The position numbers and the translations under genes are program-made. Below, piece after piece: positions 15,401-49,894 of a DNA stretch of 64,000 bases. The notes beneath the pieces were generated by a model. That model was not told where the DNA came from. It saw nothing but the letters and a program-made list of their open reading frames with translations, and ran no database searches. Position 1 is the first letter of the stretch. The number at the start of each line of letters is the position of its first letter. This stretch comes from Mytilus californianus (taxonomy: Eukaryota > Mollusca > Bivalvia > Mytilida > Mytilidae): positions 66,558,100-66,622,099 of the forward strand of contig NW_026262712.1 of the NCBI RefSeq assembly GCF_021869535.1, written 5' to 3'.

Positions 15401-18400
15401 TGTGTGATATACAGATTTTCCACATAAGGGTCATTGATTTAATTTGCAGAGAGGCAGAAAGAAATAGATAATGCAGATAGAGAAAAAAGAATAGAGAAAA
15501 GTGAGAAAGTGTCTAGAACATTTGAATGGTTACATACACAGGTGGGAGACTATGATGTCAGTGATTCTTCTATCAACACAAATAATCAAGGGTATGTTAA
15601 TTCAATAAACCTGGTACATTGGCTTTCACAAAATAAAAATCTTTTCCTTTGCTAGGAAAATTGGCATTGTCAAATAAAGGCACTTTTATGTTGATTTTGG
15701 TTTCTAAAGAAAAGATGAATTTTCGTATTCATTTAAAAATATATATACATCCTGTGTATATAGTGTATAAATATTTCACAGTTTGCTGCCTTTTCAGGTC
15801 AGTTATATTAGTATCTTCTGTGAATAAAAGGAGATGTTGGGTATATGTCATAGAGAAAGGAACCCAATGACAAAAATAACCAAAAGACAACTAGATAGCA
15901 ACATACAGTCTTCAATAATGGGCAGGTGTCTGAACAATATGCCAAACTCTAAATCATCTCAAGTCTATAAAAATTTAGCAGAAACAATCAAAGATCTGCC
16001 ACTAAAACCAAATTCTCGAATTAACTTAAAAAACATTTAGATATGACATACAACAACTGATTAATTGATTGTTGGTTGCTTAACATCCAGTGGTAAATAT
16101 TTCATGCATGTTCAAGACAATCGTACAACAACTTCTGAGGAGAATCCCGACTGAAGACAGGCACATGAAAATGCTGCAGGTTAAACAAGTTGTTTGAGAT
16201 CTCAATCCTCCCCCATTTTTAATCTGGATCAGTAAAATGCGCATAAAAGAACATGCAATAAAAACAGTACAAGAAAAGCACTGACTGCTAATAACAATAC
16301 ATGAATATTGTACAGTTATAGGGGAAATGTTTGTGCTCTGATAATGTAAGTGCTTTTACTTGACATGTCTTTATTTACAATTTAAACAGTATAATACGTG
16401 CAACTATTACAGTAGAAGCTGCTCATCTGTAACATATATCCTTTCACAGGATAAAATCTATTTTGATTGTTACAGAACCTGTTAAAACAAGGTAGGCATA
16501 TTAACCATTCAATTTCTAATTTTAGGAGTAGGACAAGACAGAGATATGGGAGTGAAGGTAACTTACCCAAGCTGGATTCTGATTTAATGTCTGGAAAAGC
16601 TGTCAGACTTGTTGTGAGTAATTCTACATTTGTTAAGTCTATATAGACACTTTTTCCTTCATAAAGTATTACAGGAATAAAGGATATATATCACAGCAAG
16701 GTCAAAATATTTAACCTTCTGATTAGAAATAGTGCCATCCTACATGCTTGTATTAGTGGCTGTACTTCATAGAAGATTTTATACAGCATCATAAATGATA
16801 CAGGAAAACACAATTTTGTGCAATAGATATTACAAAATTGTTAGCTTTATTGATATTACCATAAAGAGCTGGATGCAAACTACCATTTTTAATTAAATTC
16901 TTGCAGTTGGGATCCTATTTCCACAATGAATCTCTATATTTGCAGGAAAAGTTATATTTTTTTTACAAATTAATGATATCTAGAACCCTTTTGAAAAAAT
17001 TTAAGTGATGAAAATATTTCTTTCATTGAATTCTGAGATGCCACTGCAAACACAAACTGGAAAATTCAAAAAAGCCAATCATAAATTTTGGTATGAAAAT
17101 TACTATAAGAAATTTTAATATCAAGGTATAAAAAAGAACATTGCTTCCTATTAATGTTTGATTTAGTTAGAATGAGTTGAGGTGGGCAAATTTCATTTAT
17201 ATTTTTTTTAAATCTGTATCGTTTAGAGAGAATATAGCATCTGAATATCTGCGGCTATTGTTAAAAATTCTTTTAAGTGGTCTTTCATTTCTTTATAGAC
17301 TGTGTTTCATATCAGTAAAAATATACATCTGCAATAAAAGGGGCACAGTTAGTCCATGTAGGAATACCAGTTACTTGGCACTATTCACATAATTTATCCA
17401 CATAAATATTTTCAAGAAAGGAACATCATTTCTTGGCATGTCCAATTAGTGTATTTTTCTCTCAAACTATAAACTGAAAAATATAGAAGCATACACCTCC
17501 ATCTCTGGGATACATTCTACTGAATGAGGGTCTGGATGGGGTTTATAGAATAGCTAATAATGGTCAAAAAGTGCAGAAGTATAAGAAAAAAAATAATCAT
17601 AGAAAAATAAAAAATAGATAATAAAAGGGTGTTTCGATATAAAGATTATCATAGATCTAAAAATAAAAGAATAAAGACATGAAGGACCCCCCTTCCAGAC
17701 CTTCCTGTATCCACACAGTGCAAGAGACACACTCTAATAAAGATACTGTCATATAATCCAGGCAGCCACCAGCAGGTGGTACATTAACATGAAAGCAGAT
17801 TTTCAAAGATCATGAGTTTATTTTTTATTCAAATTTCAAAGTTTATCTGGACGAGGTCAATAATTTACATCATTTAACACTTGTGTACATCATCTGTATC
17901 CCGTTTACCAACTAGCCTGTTCAGATACATTTCACATATCTGTGTAGAACATTCTCTATGATGTAGATGTTTTATTATGAAAACAAAAGAATTTTTTTTC
18001 TTAAATTCATGAAAAGAAAAAGATTATTTATAATTATGAAGGGAGATAATTTACATTTCAATTTTATGCCCCAGACATAGGCGACAGGGGCATTAAGTGT
18101 TACCCTTGACCGGCCGTCCCTCCGTCTTTCTGTCCTTCCGTCTTTCCATCTGTCCCATTTATGTTGCAAAGCTTGAGCGGCGACATTCGTGTCCTCAGAC
18201 ACATTCTTCTTTTATAAATAATGTATTGCTATGTATTTAATCAAAATTGCAATATAGTGCACATGTGACCACTTACACCATTAGCTTATTTACTTTCAGA
18301 GCAGTCCAGTAGACCTAATGTCAGTTGATAGTGTTAGTATACAGGGAGATTTCAGTAAACCAAGGAGATTTTCTGCCAGTTCTAGTGATTGTAAGTAACA

Positions 18401-18793
18401 GATTATTGTACTAAGATTTTATTATATTGAGCTTTGTATTCAGTAAAATGTTTTGATTGGCATCAATTTTATTGAACAGAAAATTATTTATTTCTCATGT
18501 AACTGTTTCAACATAAATAATACAAACAAAACAGTTTGAAGCACTTATCTTTAAACAAAGAAAATATTTTGTCACAAGAAAAAGAAGATACTATTTCAAA
18601 AAGATGTTTAATGCATATGTGTTTTATATCTATCTTACATTTGTTTATTTCAGCACATACCAGGTTGCCACCAATAAAAGGAGGTTCAGCACCAACAGGA
18701 CAGAAAAGAAAGGAAAAAATGTCATGGAGGAATCCACAGAACAAAAATAATGACATTGGATGGGGAGGGGGTCATAAACGAGTGGTGCATTGA
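438..18793 (+). CDS. LRRIQ1: LRRIQ1-like leucine-rich repeat and IQ-motif protein, 3' part (spliced, 5' end outside window)
   Basis: Exons I could join with continuous reading frame: 438-530, 1612-1750, 2688-2840, 3157-3307, 3587-3780, 4251-4378, 4963-5036, 6679-6778, 7230-7403, 8929-9294, 11322-11469, 12103-12219, 12753-12802, 13288-13533, 14523-14617, 14998-15105, 15450-15591, 16526-16613, 18300-18390, 18654-18793 (TGA). All introns are GT-AG and phases match, giving about 931 residues. Exons 3-8 encode consecutive leucine-rich repeats (for example 'LQYLDLK', 'IKFIDLSNNSL', 'VRWLDLSDNKI', 'LRHLNLSANNL', 'LRELNLSNNQV'). Exons 11 and 12 encode two IQ calmodulin-binding motifs, 'AAVKIQSAWRGYTVRR' and 'AAIKIQATWRGYSVRC'; the second is split by an intron. 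The C-terminus is basic, Ser/Pro-rich and probably disordered. LRR plus C-terminal IQ order fits LRRIQ1, a little-studied protein associated with cilia; that function is inferred. Introns hold the repeats listed separately. Another LRR/IQ family member is the main alternative. Confidence 0.8.
551..1005 (+). repeat. Dispersed repeat family A, two 170-bp tandem monomers
   Basis: It begins 'tatgccccaccta', has a pyrimidine-rich 'cgttcgtctgttcgtccg' segment, then two near-identical copies of a 170-bp monomer ('gtcaaggtagtttttgatga' at 651 and 821), and ends 'acacattcttgttt'. The same head, two-monomer body and tail recur at 22132-22571 and, split by insertions, at 39143-40878. No coding capacity is seen. 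It is intronic in the LRRIQ1-like gene. Confidence 0.8.
2615..2740 (+). repeat. 63-bp tandem duplication of a splice acceptor and exon start
   Basis: Copy 1 (2615-2677) and copy 2 (2678-2740) have the same 'atgattacag' acceptor followed by about 50 bases of exon, differing at only a few positions. Copy 2 is the start of LRRIQ1-like exon 2688-2840. Using the acceptor of copy 1 (AG at 2623-2624) would add 63 nt, a multiple of three, but with an in-frame TGA at 2679-2681. I therefore use the downstream AG at 2686-2687. Confidence 0.9.
5150..6430. mobile_element. TA-flanked non-autonomous DNA transposon (Tigger/pogo-like)
   Basis: The left end starts 'CAGTACATTCTGGTTATTTG' after a TA; the right end, read in reverse, starts 'CAGTCGACTCCACTTAATTG', and is followed by TA. 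Both subterminal regions repeat the words 'ttaagcgg', 'aattaaccgaa' and 'tatgcaattaa'. CAGT termini with TA duplication are typical of the Tc1/mariner superfamily, and the 'CAGT.GA' start of pogo/Tigger elements. No transposase reading frame is visible in the 1281 bp. It lies in the LRRIQ1-like intron between exons ending at 5036 and starting at 6679. Confidence 0.7.
7440..7660. repeat. Dispersed repeat, M-type fragment
   Basis: Contains 'cagcaacccaacaacacctac', then 'ggtcaacatacagtcttc' and 'caagctctaaattgccc', words that recur in the same order at 11775-11950, 15850-16210 and 46680-46930. No coding signal is visible. The copies probably belong to the same short element family that carries 'ctcctgacttgggacaggca' further downstream. 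Confidence 0.5.
7809..8805 (+). mobile_element. Tandem-bodied repeat family B, copy 1 (Helentron/HINE-like)
   Basis: It starts with a hairpin, 'gtctcgcc' then 'gcgagac' around a 'ttgacggagtcaaaa' loop, follows with a GC-rich 'ggcggcagc' stretch, then about five monomers of 167 bp (recurring 'gtttgtgattagg' near 7901, 8068, 8235, 8402, 8567), and ends with 'aaggcgagacatatctctgtg'. The left flank is a T run. Subterminal inverted repeats with a tandem core fit Helentron-associated interspersed elements, known from bivalves among others. No protein is encoded. Confidence 0.7.
9430..10412 (+). mobile_element. Tandem-bodied repeat family B, copy 2
   Basis: Same architecture and orientation as 7809-8805: 'cctcgccttgacggag' hairpin head, about five 167-bp monomers, and tail 'aggcaagacatatctctgtg'. 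It begins 136 bp after the LRRIQ1-like exon 8929-9294, so that exon lies between two direct copies of the element. Confidence 0.7.
11775..11950. repeat. Dispersed repeat, M-type fragment
   Basis: Shows 'gacatctggaggtcaacc..cagt', 'ggacaatagacaggtgttta' and 'tgtcaagctctaaatc' in the order found at 7440-7660 and 15850-16210. Intronic, non-coding. Confidence 0.45.
12258..12457. mobile_element. Short inverted-repeat element (MITE candidate)
   Basis: The left end 'ttcagaaattatggcg' is mirrored by 'ataatttctga' at the right end, with 'tgcgaataatgc' and 'cgcaataa' words internally. About 200 bp, no ORF of interest. The ends are imperfect and I see no clear target duplication. Confidence 0.35.
13813..13971 (+). 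other. Small intronic ORF, 52 codons, unknown
   Basis: An ATG in good context (aaaATGG) opens a 52-residue frame starting 'MATHKEYQDFLNNQGLVLSM' and ending at TAG 13969-13971. The composition (charged helix-like segment, few low-complexity residues) looks more protein-like than the surrounding AT-rich chance frames. It lies between LRRIQ1-like exons ending 13533 and starting 14523 and is not needed for that gene's frame. It could be a fragment of a mobile-element protein, the first exon of a nested gene, or chance. I do not recognise a family. Confidence 0.25.
14621..14714 (+). repeat. 31-bp minisatellite, three copies, beside a splice donor
   Basis: The unit 'atatatgttagagtgtggca' plus 'gttagtcacta' is repeated three times without visible divergence (starts near 14621, 14652, 14683). 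It begins three bases after the GT of the donor following exon 14523-14617. Confidence 0.9.
15339..15392 (+). repeat. 27-bp perfect direct duplication
   Basis: 'gatgtttgaaaaatattta' plus 'acttggta' occurs twice in a row at 15339-15365 and 15366-15392, within an LRRIQ1-like intron, about 58 bp upstream of exon 15450-15591. Confidence 0.9.
15850..16210. repeat. Dispersed repeat, M-type fragment
   Basis: Contains 'atagcaacatacagtcttca', 'gggcaggtgtctgaacaa', 'ccaaactctaaatcatctc' and further on 'gacaggcacatgaaaatg', matching the order in the repeats at 7440-7660, 46680-46930 and 45374-45665. Non-coding. Confidence 0.5.
18061..18215 (+). repeat. Short 'tatgccccagacatagg' repeat
   Basis: It begins 'tatgccccagacataggcga', has a 'cgtccctccgtctttctg' pyrimidine stretch, and ends 'cagacacattcttctttt'. 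Head and tail resemble family A, but the long monomers are missing, so it looks like a deleted or distinct subfamily. It ends about 85 bp before exon 18300-18390. Confidence 0.55.
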
Positions 18794-19160
18794 TACAGAT
18801 TTAGTCTGACTGAATTAAGAAGGGTACAAATTTAGGATGTAATAATACAGCCCTTGACCAATTGTACTATGAGAGAATGAGATCTGGGTCAAATTGCATT
18901 TGAAAAAGGAGACCAAAATATTCGTGATAAAAAAAGTGTCAGCCAATTTGATTGGTTACTTAAATAGAGGATGCACTTTTAATGCAACAAGAAAAATATT
19001 AATTGATAAATAATTATAAGGAACTGAGATTCCAAAATCTGAATGGCACTATGAATTGTCAATATCAATATATTTGAAAAAAGATAATATTGTAGTTTTA
19101 TCATTTTTGTATTATGCACAGCTTTATTTTGCTGCTAAATGAGTGTTACCAAAAACAATA

Positions 19161-19713
19161 CTGTATATGTACTAATTTTCGCGGTGTATTTATTTTCACG
19201 AATTTCGCGGTAGGTATATTTTCGCGAAAATAAATATATGCGAATTCTAATGCAGATTTCATGCATATAAAAACCATGGAATAAATATCGCTGGAATTTA
19301 CAACTGTATATGCATGTTCACCTTACTGGCTTCAGATAACCTCAATTGAACCGTGAAACTGTTAAAACAACACCAGTTATTTTTACAAAAATTTAATTAA
19401 GAATAAAAGGACAAAAGGTGAAAAATAATATCCCAAGCTAAATATCACAGCTATATTAAGTAATTAACGACTTAATCAGGTTATTGAACATCTATCAAAA
19501 CACAGGACTGATTTTATGATTGAATAATCTTTGTTTATTTTGTTTCATGTTGTTAAATAAATGAAGACCTAATTAATGAAAATTTTATGAATTTTAAGTC
19601 TGTAATTTATGTTCTGATATTTTTGGAAATACCGCGAAATTAAATACACGCGAATTCATCGACAACAACAAAATCGCGAAAATAAGTACTCGTGTAAAAA
19701 AGTATATATACAG
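19161..19713. mobile_element. TA-flanked MITE with long imperfect inverted ends
   Basis: The left end 'CTGTATATGTACTAATTTTC' plus 'gcgg' and the right end in reverse, 'CTGTATATATACTTTTTTAC', are each flanked by TA. Subterminal 'ttcgcggta' and 'taccgcgaaa' continue the inversion. 553 bp, no coding capacity. Fits a Tc1/mariner-type MITE. Confidence 0.6.
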
Positions 19714-22131
19714 TACTTTTAGAATTTTTGCCATTTTCTATCTAAGGAAAATAAGTGTTACAAGGAACGTTAGTTAGAACATTTTTGCCATTTTCTGTTC
19801 AAGGAGTGTTGCTTCTCATTTATTAAAGTCTGCCACTGTGAAGATGAAATAACAATTAAAACAAAGAGTACATGTTTATGTAACTGTAATGAAGTAAACA
19901 TGGATAGAGGCACACTACTTTTTTCTTGCAGTCTTTCAGAGAAATTTGATTTCATATTTGCTTATAATTTGGTGCTGTTTTGGAATGTTCATGATTTTTT
20001 TTTATATTTGAATTAACGATTAAATCTGAGTGATTGACAGGAGCAAATGTTATCTATAGCTTGATACTGAACTAGAAAAATTATTCTATTATATGCATTC
20101 TTATCATTTTACGTCTGGTTGGACTTGGAATATTAAGTCCTAAGCCCATGAACTGATACTACCACACTGTGGAGAGGTTAAAAGCCCTATGAAGGGGTCC
20201 ACAAGAGATCTGTTTTATTATTTAAAGGCAGAACTTCTTATTCTTCTGAATTGTCTCAATGTTCCAGTGGAGGTAAATATTCCTCACCAATTTTGCTGGC
20301 TTATTCATTTATCAGAATCTACAAATAAAACAATTGATAAATTTTTACCAATCCAGAAGTAATTCAATTAAATTTTAAAAAGTGATGAGTTATCCCCCAT
20401 TTTCGACATTCAAAAGTCCAAATAAACAGAAATCAGATTGATATTGGCTTTTATTGTTACATAACAAATAATTTACAACTGTGAAATTGAATAGTTAGTG
20501 AAGTAGTGCATTATTTGCTCAAACCGTTCAAATACATAATGAAAATGTCAAGTATACGTATGAGTATGCTACTTATGTCTTATGCTTTATATTTTGCACT
20601 TGATACAAAAAGTAAAAAAAGATTGATTGTTATAATTCAATATTTTGTTAGATGTATACAGAGTTCTCAAAAGTGGTGGTTCGGAAGTTTTGACCACCAG
20701 AATTTTGCAAAGGACCAACAAAATTTTGATATTTTGCAATCTTCAAGGACCACCAGGAAAAAAACATTTCAAGAACTATGTGTATAATGAGTGTTGTTTG
20801 CATTGCTGTTTAAAATGCCTCATTTGCCAGATTATGGTAAAATTTCAATGCCTTGTTGTAATGTCTGTGCAAAATTTTATAATTAACTGTGCTGTACCCA
20901 CTTTTTCTTTCAAATTTAAAATGTAGTTTAAAATTTAGCTGCTGAAATATGGTATGAAAATTCAAATACCATGAATTGGCAGTTTAAATAACAATTTTTC
21001 CTGAATAAGAATAGAACTTTGGTCCCCAAAAAATGTATGATTAAATTAAGAATTATTTCTTCAGGGTTACATTTCTTTTTAATCAAACAATTTTACTGGT
21101 TATGTGAGACCTTGTTTTTTTCTTTTGTTTAGTTTCTTTGATCAGCACTGTTTATTGTTACTTTATGTTTAAACCTACTATCAGTAGCCATAATTTTCCT
21201 TGATATTGTTCTCCATACTATAGTAAACTCATAATTTGGGTTGATTCAAAGCACTTGGTTATTTCAAGTTGAATACCGTAAAAGTGTTAACACCATGACA
21301 ATTATAAACCTGTGAAAGTGCTGTGACGAGCAAAAACACACAAATTCTTATGTTTTAAAGTTTTCTGTTGTGAATCTTGGCGGTAGTATATTGAGTATGG
21401 GATTTTAAAAAACCTTTATGTCTGTTAATTTATATGCATTATTCATATGTATAGATGATTCAAATTTGTAAATGAAATTATTTAATATATTTTGTATTTA
21501 TGATTTATTATTTTGTTATTTATAATTATATTATATTATTTTTGTATGTACCGGTACACAATAATTTATACATCATGCAGTGCTTTTGGATGGTATTAGC
21601 ACATTAAAGAAAGTCTGACAAAACTTTGTTTATTGATATGAAAAAGAAATTCAGGGCATCAAAAAAAGCCATTTAGTAGAACAATTTGAACTGTGCCCTT
21701 TTGCTCACCCACAATTCCCTCATTATAAATATAAATTGGTAAACAGGAATTGATGAGTGATGAATACTAAAACACTCACATTGTATAGCCTGCTTACATG
21801 AAGCTTGTTACCAAATGATAGGAAGCGATGTTTGTAGTTCCTGAGAAAAACCTGACCAACATTATATGTATGACTATCATGTGCAAGAATATATAAGTTT
21901 TTGATGAACAGGAGGTTGATGATTGACGAATCCGAAAATGCATCACACAGTATAGCTTGCTTACATGTAGCTTGATACCAAATTTCAGGAAGCTCTGATT
22001 TGCAGTTCCTGGGAAAAAAGTGACCAAACTTTTATGGGAGCAGGGGTATAATTACACATTAGACAGTAGACCAACAAAGACCACAGGTGAAATAGATGAA
22101 TATCTTTTAAAATCTGAGCTTTTATTTTTTT

Positions 22132-22571
22132 TATGCCCCACCTAGGGGCATTATGTTTTTCGGTCTGTGCGTCCGTCAGTTCGTCCATCTGTCCCGCTTC
22201 AGGTTAAAGTTTTTGTTCAAGGTAGTTTTTGATGAAGTTAAAGTCCAATCAACTTGAAACTTAGTACACACGTTCCCTATGATATGATCTTTCTAATTTT
22301 AATGCCAAATTACAGTTTTGACCCCCAATTTCACGGTCCACTGAACATAGAAAATGATAGTGCCCGCTTCAGATTAAAGTTTTTGGTCAAGGTAGTTTTT
22401 GATGAAGTTGAAGTCCAATCAACTTGAAACTTAGTACACATGTTCCCTATGATATGATCTTTCTAATTTTAATGCCAAATTAAGAGTTTTTACCCCAATT
22501 TCACAGTCCACTGAACATAGAAAATGATAGTGCGAGTGGGGCATCTGTGTACTATGGACACATTCTTGTTT
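22132..22571 (+). repeat. Dispersed repeat family A, complete
   Basis: Head 'tatgccccacctaggggcat', two 170-bp monomers ('ttcaaggtag' at 22216, 'gtcaaggtag' at 22386), tail 'ctatggacacattcttgttt'. Same structure as 551-1005. Confidence 0.85.
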
Positions 22572-24254
22572 AATCTACAAAAATCACATAAACTTCTGAA
22601 TTTACATTATATAGGAAATTTTTTATTTAACAAACATCAATGAGACAGTAACCCAACAATACTGCTTTATCAATATTTGGAATGGATGTCTAGAGGAATT
22701 CATATAGTCTGCAACTTTACTAGAACAGTCTATCATTCTCTGCATGATATTAGAGAACCATTACAGAACTTCGAAATGAAGAAAAGAGTATTCAGCATGT
22801 TCAGGTCACAGCTATGATGCAGATTCAAAACGTAATTAATTATTATTCTTTAAATGTATCTTGGACATTAGATAAAAACTCAGTAAAATCTTGTTAACTT
22901 TTGCTGTAAGATCATGACAGTACATTTCAGAGACCACTAAAAATCAGTAAAGAATCATCTGATCTGATAATCAAAAACATACATCACTGCTCACTGAAGA
23001 CTTGTTCATGCAAGCTCCTAATCATAACCAAGATACACCAGTTACATCTTTTGCAGGATTTGAGATTTCATCACAATACATAATTCATTGAAGAGCAAAA
23101 AGCCTTTCTATTTCAAGAATTTCCCAGTTCCTTGATTTTCTAGGTACTTCAACATTAATTAGAATCACTTGAAAGATCTTGGTGTTAAGCCAAAAACTGA
23201 CCATATTTTTTGGTATAGATACACTATTAATCTTTGAAATTAGTCCTTAATTGAAAGTAGAGTGCCAAGTCGGTATTCCTCACCTGGAATTTCATTTCTT
23301 ATTGAATTGTTGTCATGGTAACATAAATTTTCTTCATATAATCAGTTACATCATGTCTTGCAATTAGATAATCAGGGTCTTCTGTTATTCAATAAACAGA
23401 GGGATGTTACAAAGAGTTAAAACTTGAGGCTCCATGGATTCCATGCTGCTCACTTGGTATTGTTGCATAAAACGCTTACAATGTGAACAATATTAGTGTT
23501 GAATAAAAACTGGGGGCCAAAATCTTGCCTTGTTCATTTTTGATGAACAGAGTCTTGTCATGCCATTAATGAATTCAAGATAAATCAAAAAATGAAAAAA
23601 AAATGTAATTTAATTACAAGCAAAACCTCATATCACTAAAAGTGCCAAAACTCCTCCTAAGAAATTGTCCAGGATTTCAACCTTGTGGACTGCTCTTGTA
23701 TTTCTGATTTTTTTTCATGTTTTAAGTTTCTCTTTGTCTCTAAGGGAGCCAGCATTTAACTTCAAGGGGGGGTTATGGTTTTTTTTCTGAGTCAGAAAAA
23801 AATTTTCACGCAATTCGTGAACATTTTTTTTTTAGTTTTTCAACGCTATCAATCAAATTATTTTTTTCAAAATTTAACACTATAAGGTATGGGGAAAATC
23901 TGGATTCAGAATTTTTTTTTTGTCATCTGCTTGACCACAATATTTTTTTTGAACAAATTGGGGATCAGAATATTTTTTGAGGAAAAAACCATATTCTGAT
24001 TTGACTAAATGGTATAGTTTACTTTGCATGCTGAAATGAAAACTATGAATTTTAACAATAAAACAGGTACAGGATTTTTTTCAAAGGTCATATGTAATTT
24101 ATTGATTCTAATTTTCAAAACAAATTAATTTTTTTAGAGAATCTAATAATTATATTGAACCACAGGCATTTGTCTCTAGAAAGAAATGCCTGTATACCTT
24201 TTAATAACAGGTATTAAGTTAACAAAAATCAAAGACAAGTGCCTGTGAGTGAAA

Positions 24255-24372
24255 CCATAGAGATTATAAAAATGTTTTGTGAGTGGCACGTTTTTACATG
24301 TCCGTTTCCAGAATATTCTTGTCGACTCAGAAGATTATTGTACTTCTATAGAGGGCGCTACAAACACCGGCA
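24255..24372 (+). promoter_or_regulatory. Candidate RUVBL2 core promoter and 5' UTR
   Basis: A TATA-like 'TATAAAAA' lies at 24265-24272, about 108 bp before the proposed ATG at 24373, followed by a slightly more GC-rich stretch. An E-box-like 'cacgtg' occurs downstream near 24545. This is positional inference only. Confidence 0.25.
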
Positions 24373-47115
<22,743 letters not shown>

Positions 47116-47201
47116 AGTTCAAAGTTCTTATAAAACATTTTATGCTGCTGTTGAAAGACCAATCATCACAATCGTTACATAGCCGTGTGTTGTTCATTAT
47201 C

Positions 47202-47310
47202 AATAAAACCATCTTTTTTGTTACAATATTTTCAATGAACGAACTTTATAATCAATAAACCATCTTTTTTGTTACAACATTTTTAATGAATGAGGTTCAT
47301 TATTAATAAA
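47202..47310 (+). terminator. RUVBL2 polyadenylation signals, tandem triplicate
   Basis: AATAAA occurs at 47202-47207, 47254-47259 and 47305-47310, spaced 52 and 51 bp. The first two lie in near-identical ~52-bp units sharing 'ccatcttttttgttacaa' and 'caatgaa/taatgaa'. The first signal is 87 bp after the RUVBL2 stop codon. Confidence 0.75.
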
Positions 47311-47311
47311 C

Positions 47312-48033
47312 AATTTTTATACCGTTTACGGGACCTTTTATGGTGTACAGTTGTCCGTCCGTCGTCAACATGTTGGACAATAACTCAAAAACGCTTTAAT
47401 CAACTTGCATGAAACTTTGGTGAATTGTTTATATCTATTGACATGAGCTCCCTTTCGATTTTTGTAAATTTCAGATTTTATGTTTCAGAGTTGTGGGGTT
47501 TTATTCATTAAAAAAGGGGGATTTTCCAGTTTCTGGACAATAACTCAAAAATGCTTTGAGCAGTTTTCGTGAAACTTTGGTGAATTGTTTATATCTATTG
47601 ACGTAAGCTCCCTTTCAATTTTTATAAATTTTTTATACGCGTTTACGGGATGTATTATGGTATACCGTTGTCCGTCCATCGTCAACATGTCAGACAATTA
47701 CTCAAAATCAGATTAACCAATTTGCATGAAACTTTGGTGAATTGTTTACATCTATTGACGTGAGCTCCCTTTCGATTTTTATAAATTTTAGTTTTTACGT
47801 TTCCCAGTTATGGGATTTTATTCATAAAAAAAGGGGGATTTTCCAGTTTTCGGACAATAACTCAAAAGTGCTTTGAGCAGTTTTCATGAAAGTTTGGTGA
47901 CTGTTATATATCTATTAAAAGAACCCCCTTTAGTTTTTTTATAAATTTCTGATATGACATTGAGGAGTTATGGAACTTTATTCTTGAAAAAGCGACGGGC
48001 ATATCATGCGCTCATGGCACAGCTCTTTATTTT
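47312..48033 (+). mobile_element. Family E tandem-bodied repeat
   Basis: Starts 'ttataccgtttacgggacc', contains 'gtccgtccgtcgtcaacatg' and 'tgaaactttggtgaattgtt' repeatedly, and ends 'aaaaagcgacgggcatatca' plus 'tgcgctcatggcacagctc'. Abuts the RUVBL2 poly(A) region and the start of the next repeat. Confidence 0.7.
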
Positions 48034-49894
48034 AGCATGAGCTATTGCCATCCATCTCCATCGTCGTCATAAACTTTTTCAAAGATCTTCTCTGAAACTA
48101 CTGACTCAATTTCAACCAAACTTTGGGTGAATGATCCTTATGGTATCTAGTATCTAATTTTTTTTTATTCCGGTTGGTCAACAAACATGGCAACCATGGC
48201 TAAAATTAACCATAGGGATAAAATGCAGTTTTTGTCTGACATCTCAAAAACTAAAGCAGTTAAAGCAAATATGGGGTAAAAATTATAACAGCAGGTCAAT
48301 ATCTTTATTTAGGATTTTTATTTTAGACAAATAGGACAACCCAATTTGGAGTTATCACCCCTGAAATAATATTTTTTATGAAATTTCTCAGTTTTTGTCG
48401 AGCCTGCGACTTTTGTCGCAAAAAGCTCGACATATGGATAGTGATCCTGCGGCGGCGTTTGCTAACTTCTTAAAAGCTTTACAATTTAAAAGCTAGAAGA
48501 CCTGGATGCTTCATACTTTGTATATAGATGCCTTATATTACGAAGTTTCCGTCTGTCATATGTCCATTGTCCTTGACCTCATTTTCATGGTTCAGTGACT
48601 ACTTGAAAAAAAAGGCAACATTTTTTGTAATGTTAATTTCTTTCTTATTATAAGTTATTGGATAACTATATTTAGTATGTGCGTACCTTGCAAGGTCCTC
48701 ATGCCCGTCAGACAATTTTCATTTGACCTCGACCTCATTTCATGGATCAGTGAACAAGGTTAAGTTTTCGTGGTCAAGTCCATATCTCAGATACTATAAG
48801 CAATAGGTCTACTATATTTGGTGTATGTAATGATTGTAAGGTGTACATGTCCAACTGGCAGGTGTCATCTGACTTTGACCTCATTTTCATGGATCAGTGG
48901 TAAATGTTAAGTTTTTGTATTTTGGTCTGTTTTTCTAATACTGTACGCAATAGGTCAACTATATTTGGTGTATGGAAATATTTTACGATGTACATGTCAG
49001 TCTGGCAGGTTTTATTTGACCTTGACCTCATTTTCACGGTTCATTGCTCAATGTTAAGTTTTTATACGACCGCAAAAATTAAAAAATTTTTCGTTGTATA
49101 TTGGTATGACGTTGGCGTCGTCGTCGTCGTCCGAAGACACATTGGTTTTCGCACTCTAACTTTAGTTTAAGTGAAAATCTCCATGAAATTTTACCATAAG
49201 GTTCAATACCACGAAAGGAAGGTTGGGATTGATTTTGGGGGTTATGGTACCAACAGTTAAGGAATTAGGGGCCAAAAAGGGGCCAAAATAAGCATTTTTG
49301 TAACTTCCAGACAATAACTTGTGTGTAAGTGTATGAATCTCTCTGACATTGTACCACAAGGTTCCATATCACAAAAGGAAGGCTGTAATTGATTTTGGGG
49401 GTAATTGCCTCAAAATTTTAGGAATTGGGGGCAAAAAAAGGGGCAAAAAACAAGCATTTTTCTAGTTTCATGACAATAACTTGTGTGTAAGTGTTTGGAT
49501 ATTTCTGAAATTGTACTACAAGGTTCCATATCACAAAGGGAAAGCTGGAATTGAGTTTGGGGGTAATTGCCTGAAACATTTAGGAATTGGGGGCCAAAAA
49601 GGGGCCAAAAATAAGCATTTTTTCTAGTTTCCAGACAATAACTTGTGTTCAAGTGTATGGATCTCTCTGAAATTGTACTGCAAGGTACCATACCACAAAG
49701 GGAAGGCTGGGATTGAGTTTGGGGGTGATGAATCATAAGGGGTTCAAAAAATTTGGGGGGGGGGGGATTTTTTTTTTTTTCTTTTAAAATTTTCCATTTT
49801 AAGTTGGTTATTTCTGATTTATATTTAAAAGCAAATAATAATGATATGGTAGGAGATACACACTAAACAGGATGTGTAAATTATTATATAATAA

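Larger units (their letters stand above)
18794..24240. other. Intergenic region between LRRIQ1-like gene and RUVBL2
   Basis: The start must hold the 3' UTR of the LRRIQ1-like gene, but no poly(A) signal stands out above the AT-rich background. It contains the TA-flanked inverted-repeat element at 19161-19713 and a family-A repeat at 22132-22571. A stretch near 21780-22030 repeats 'tagcctgcttacatgaagc' twice. T-rich low-complexity sequence lies at 23760-24000. I see no gene on either strand; the reading frames present are short and lack splice-site support. Confidence 0.6.

Noticed and set aside
18508..18756. Minus-strand 82-codon ORF
   Set aside because: Antisense shadow of the last LRRIQ1-like exon, which joins in frame with the upstream exons.
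49410..49736. Minus-strand 108-codon ORF
   Set aside because: It tracks the ~125-bp monomers of the family I array; the repeated peptide is a by-product of the tandem repeat.
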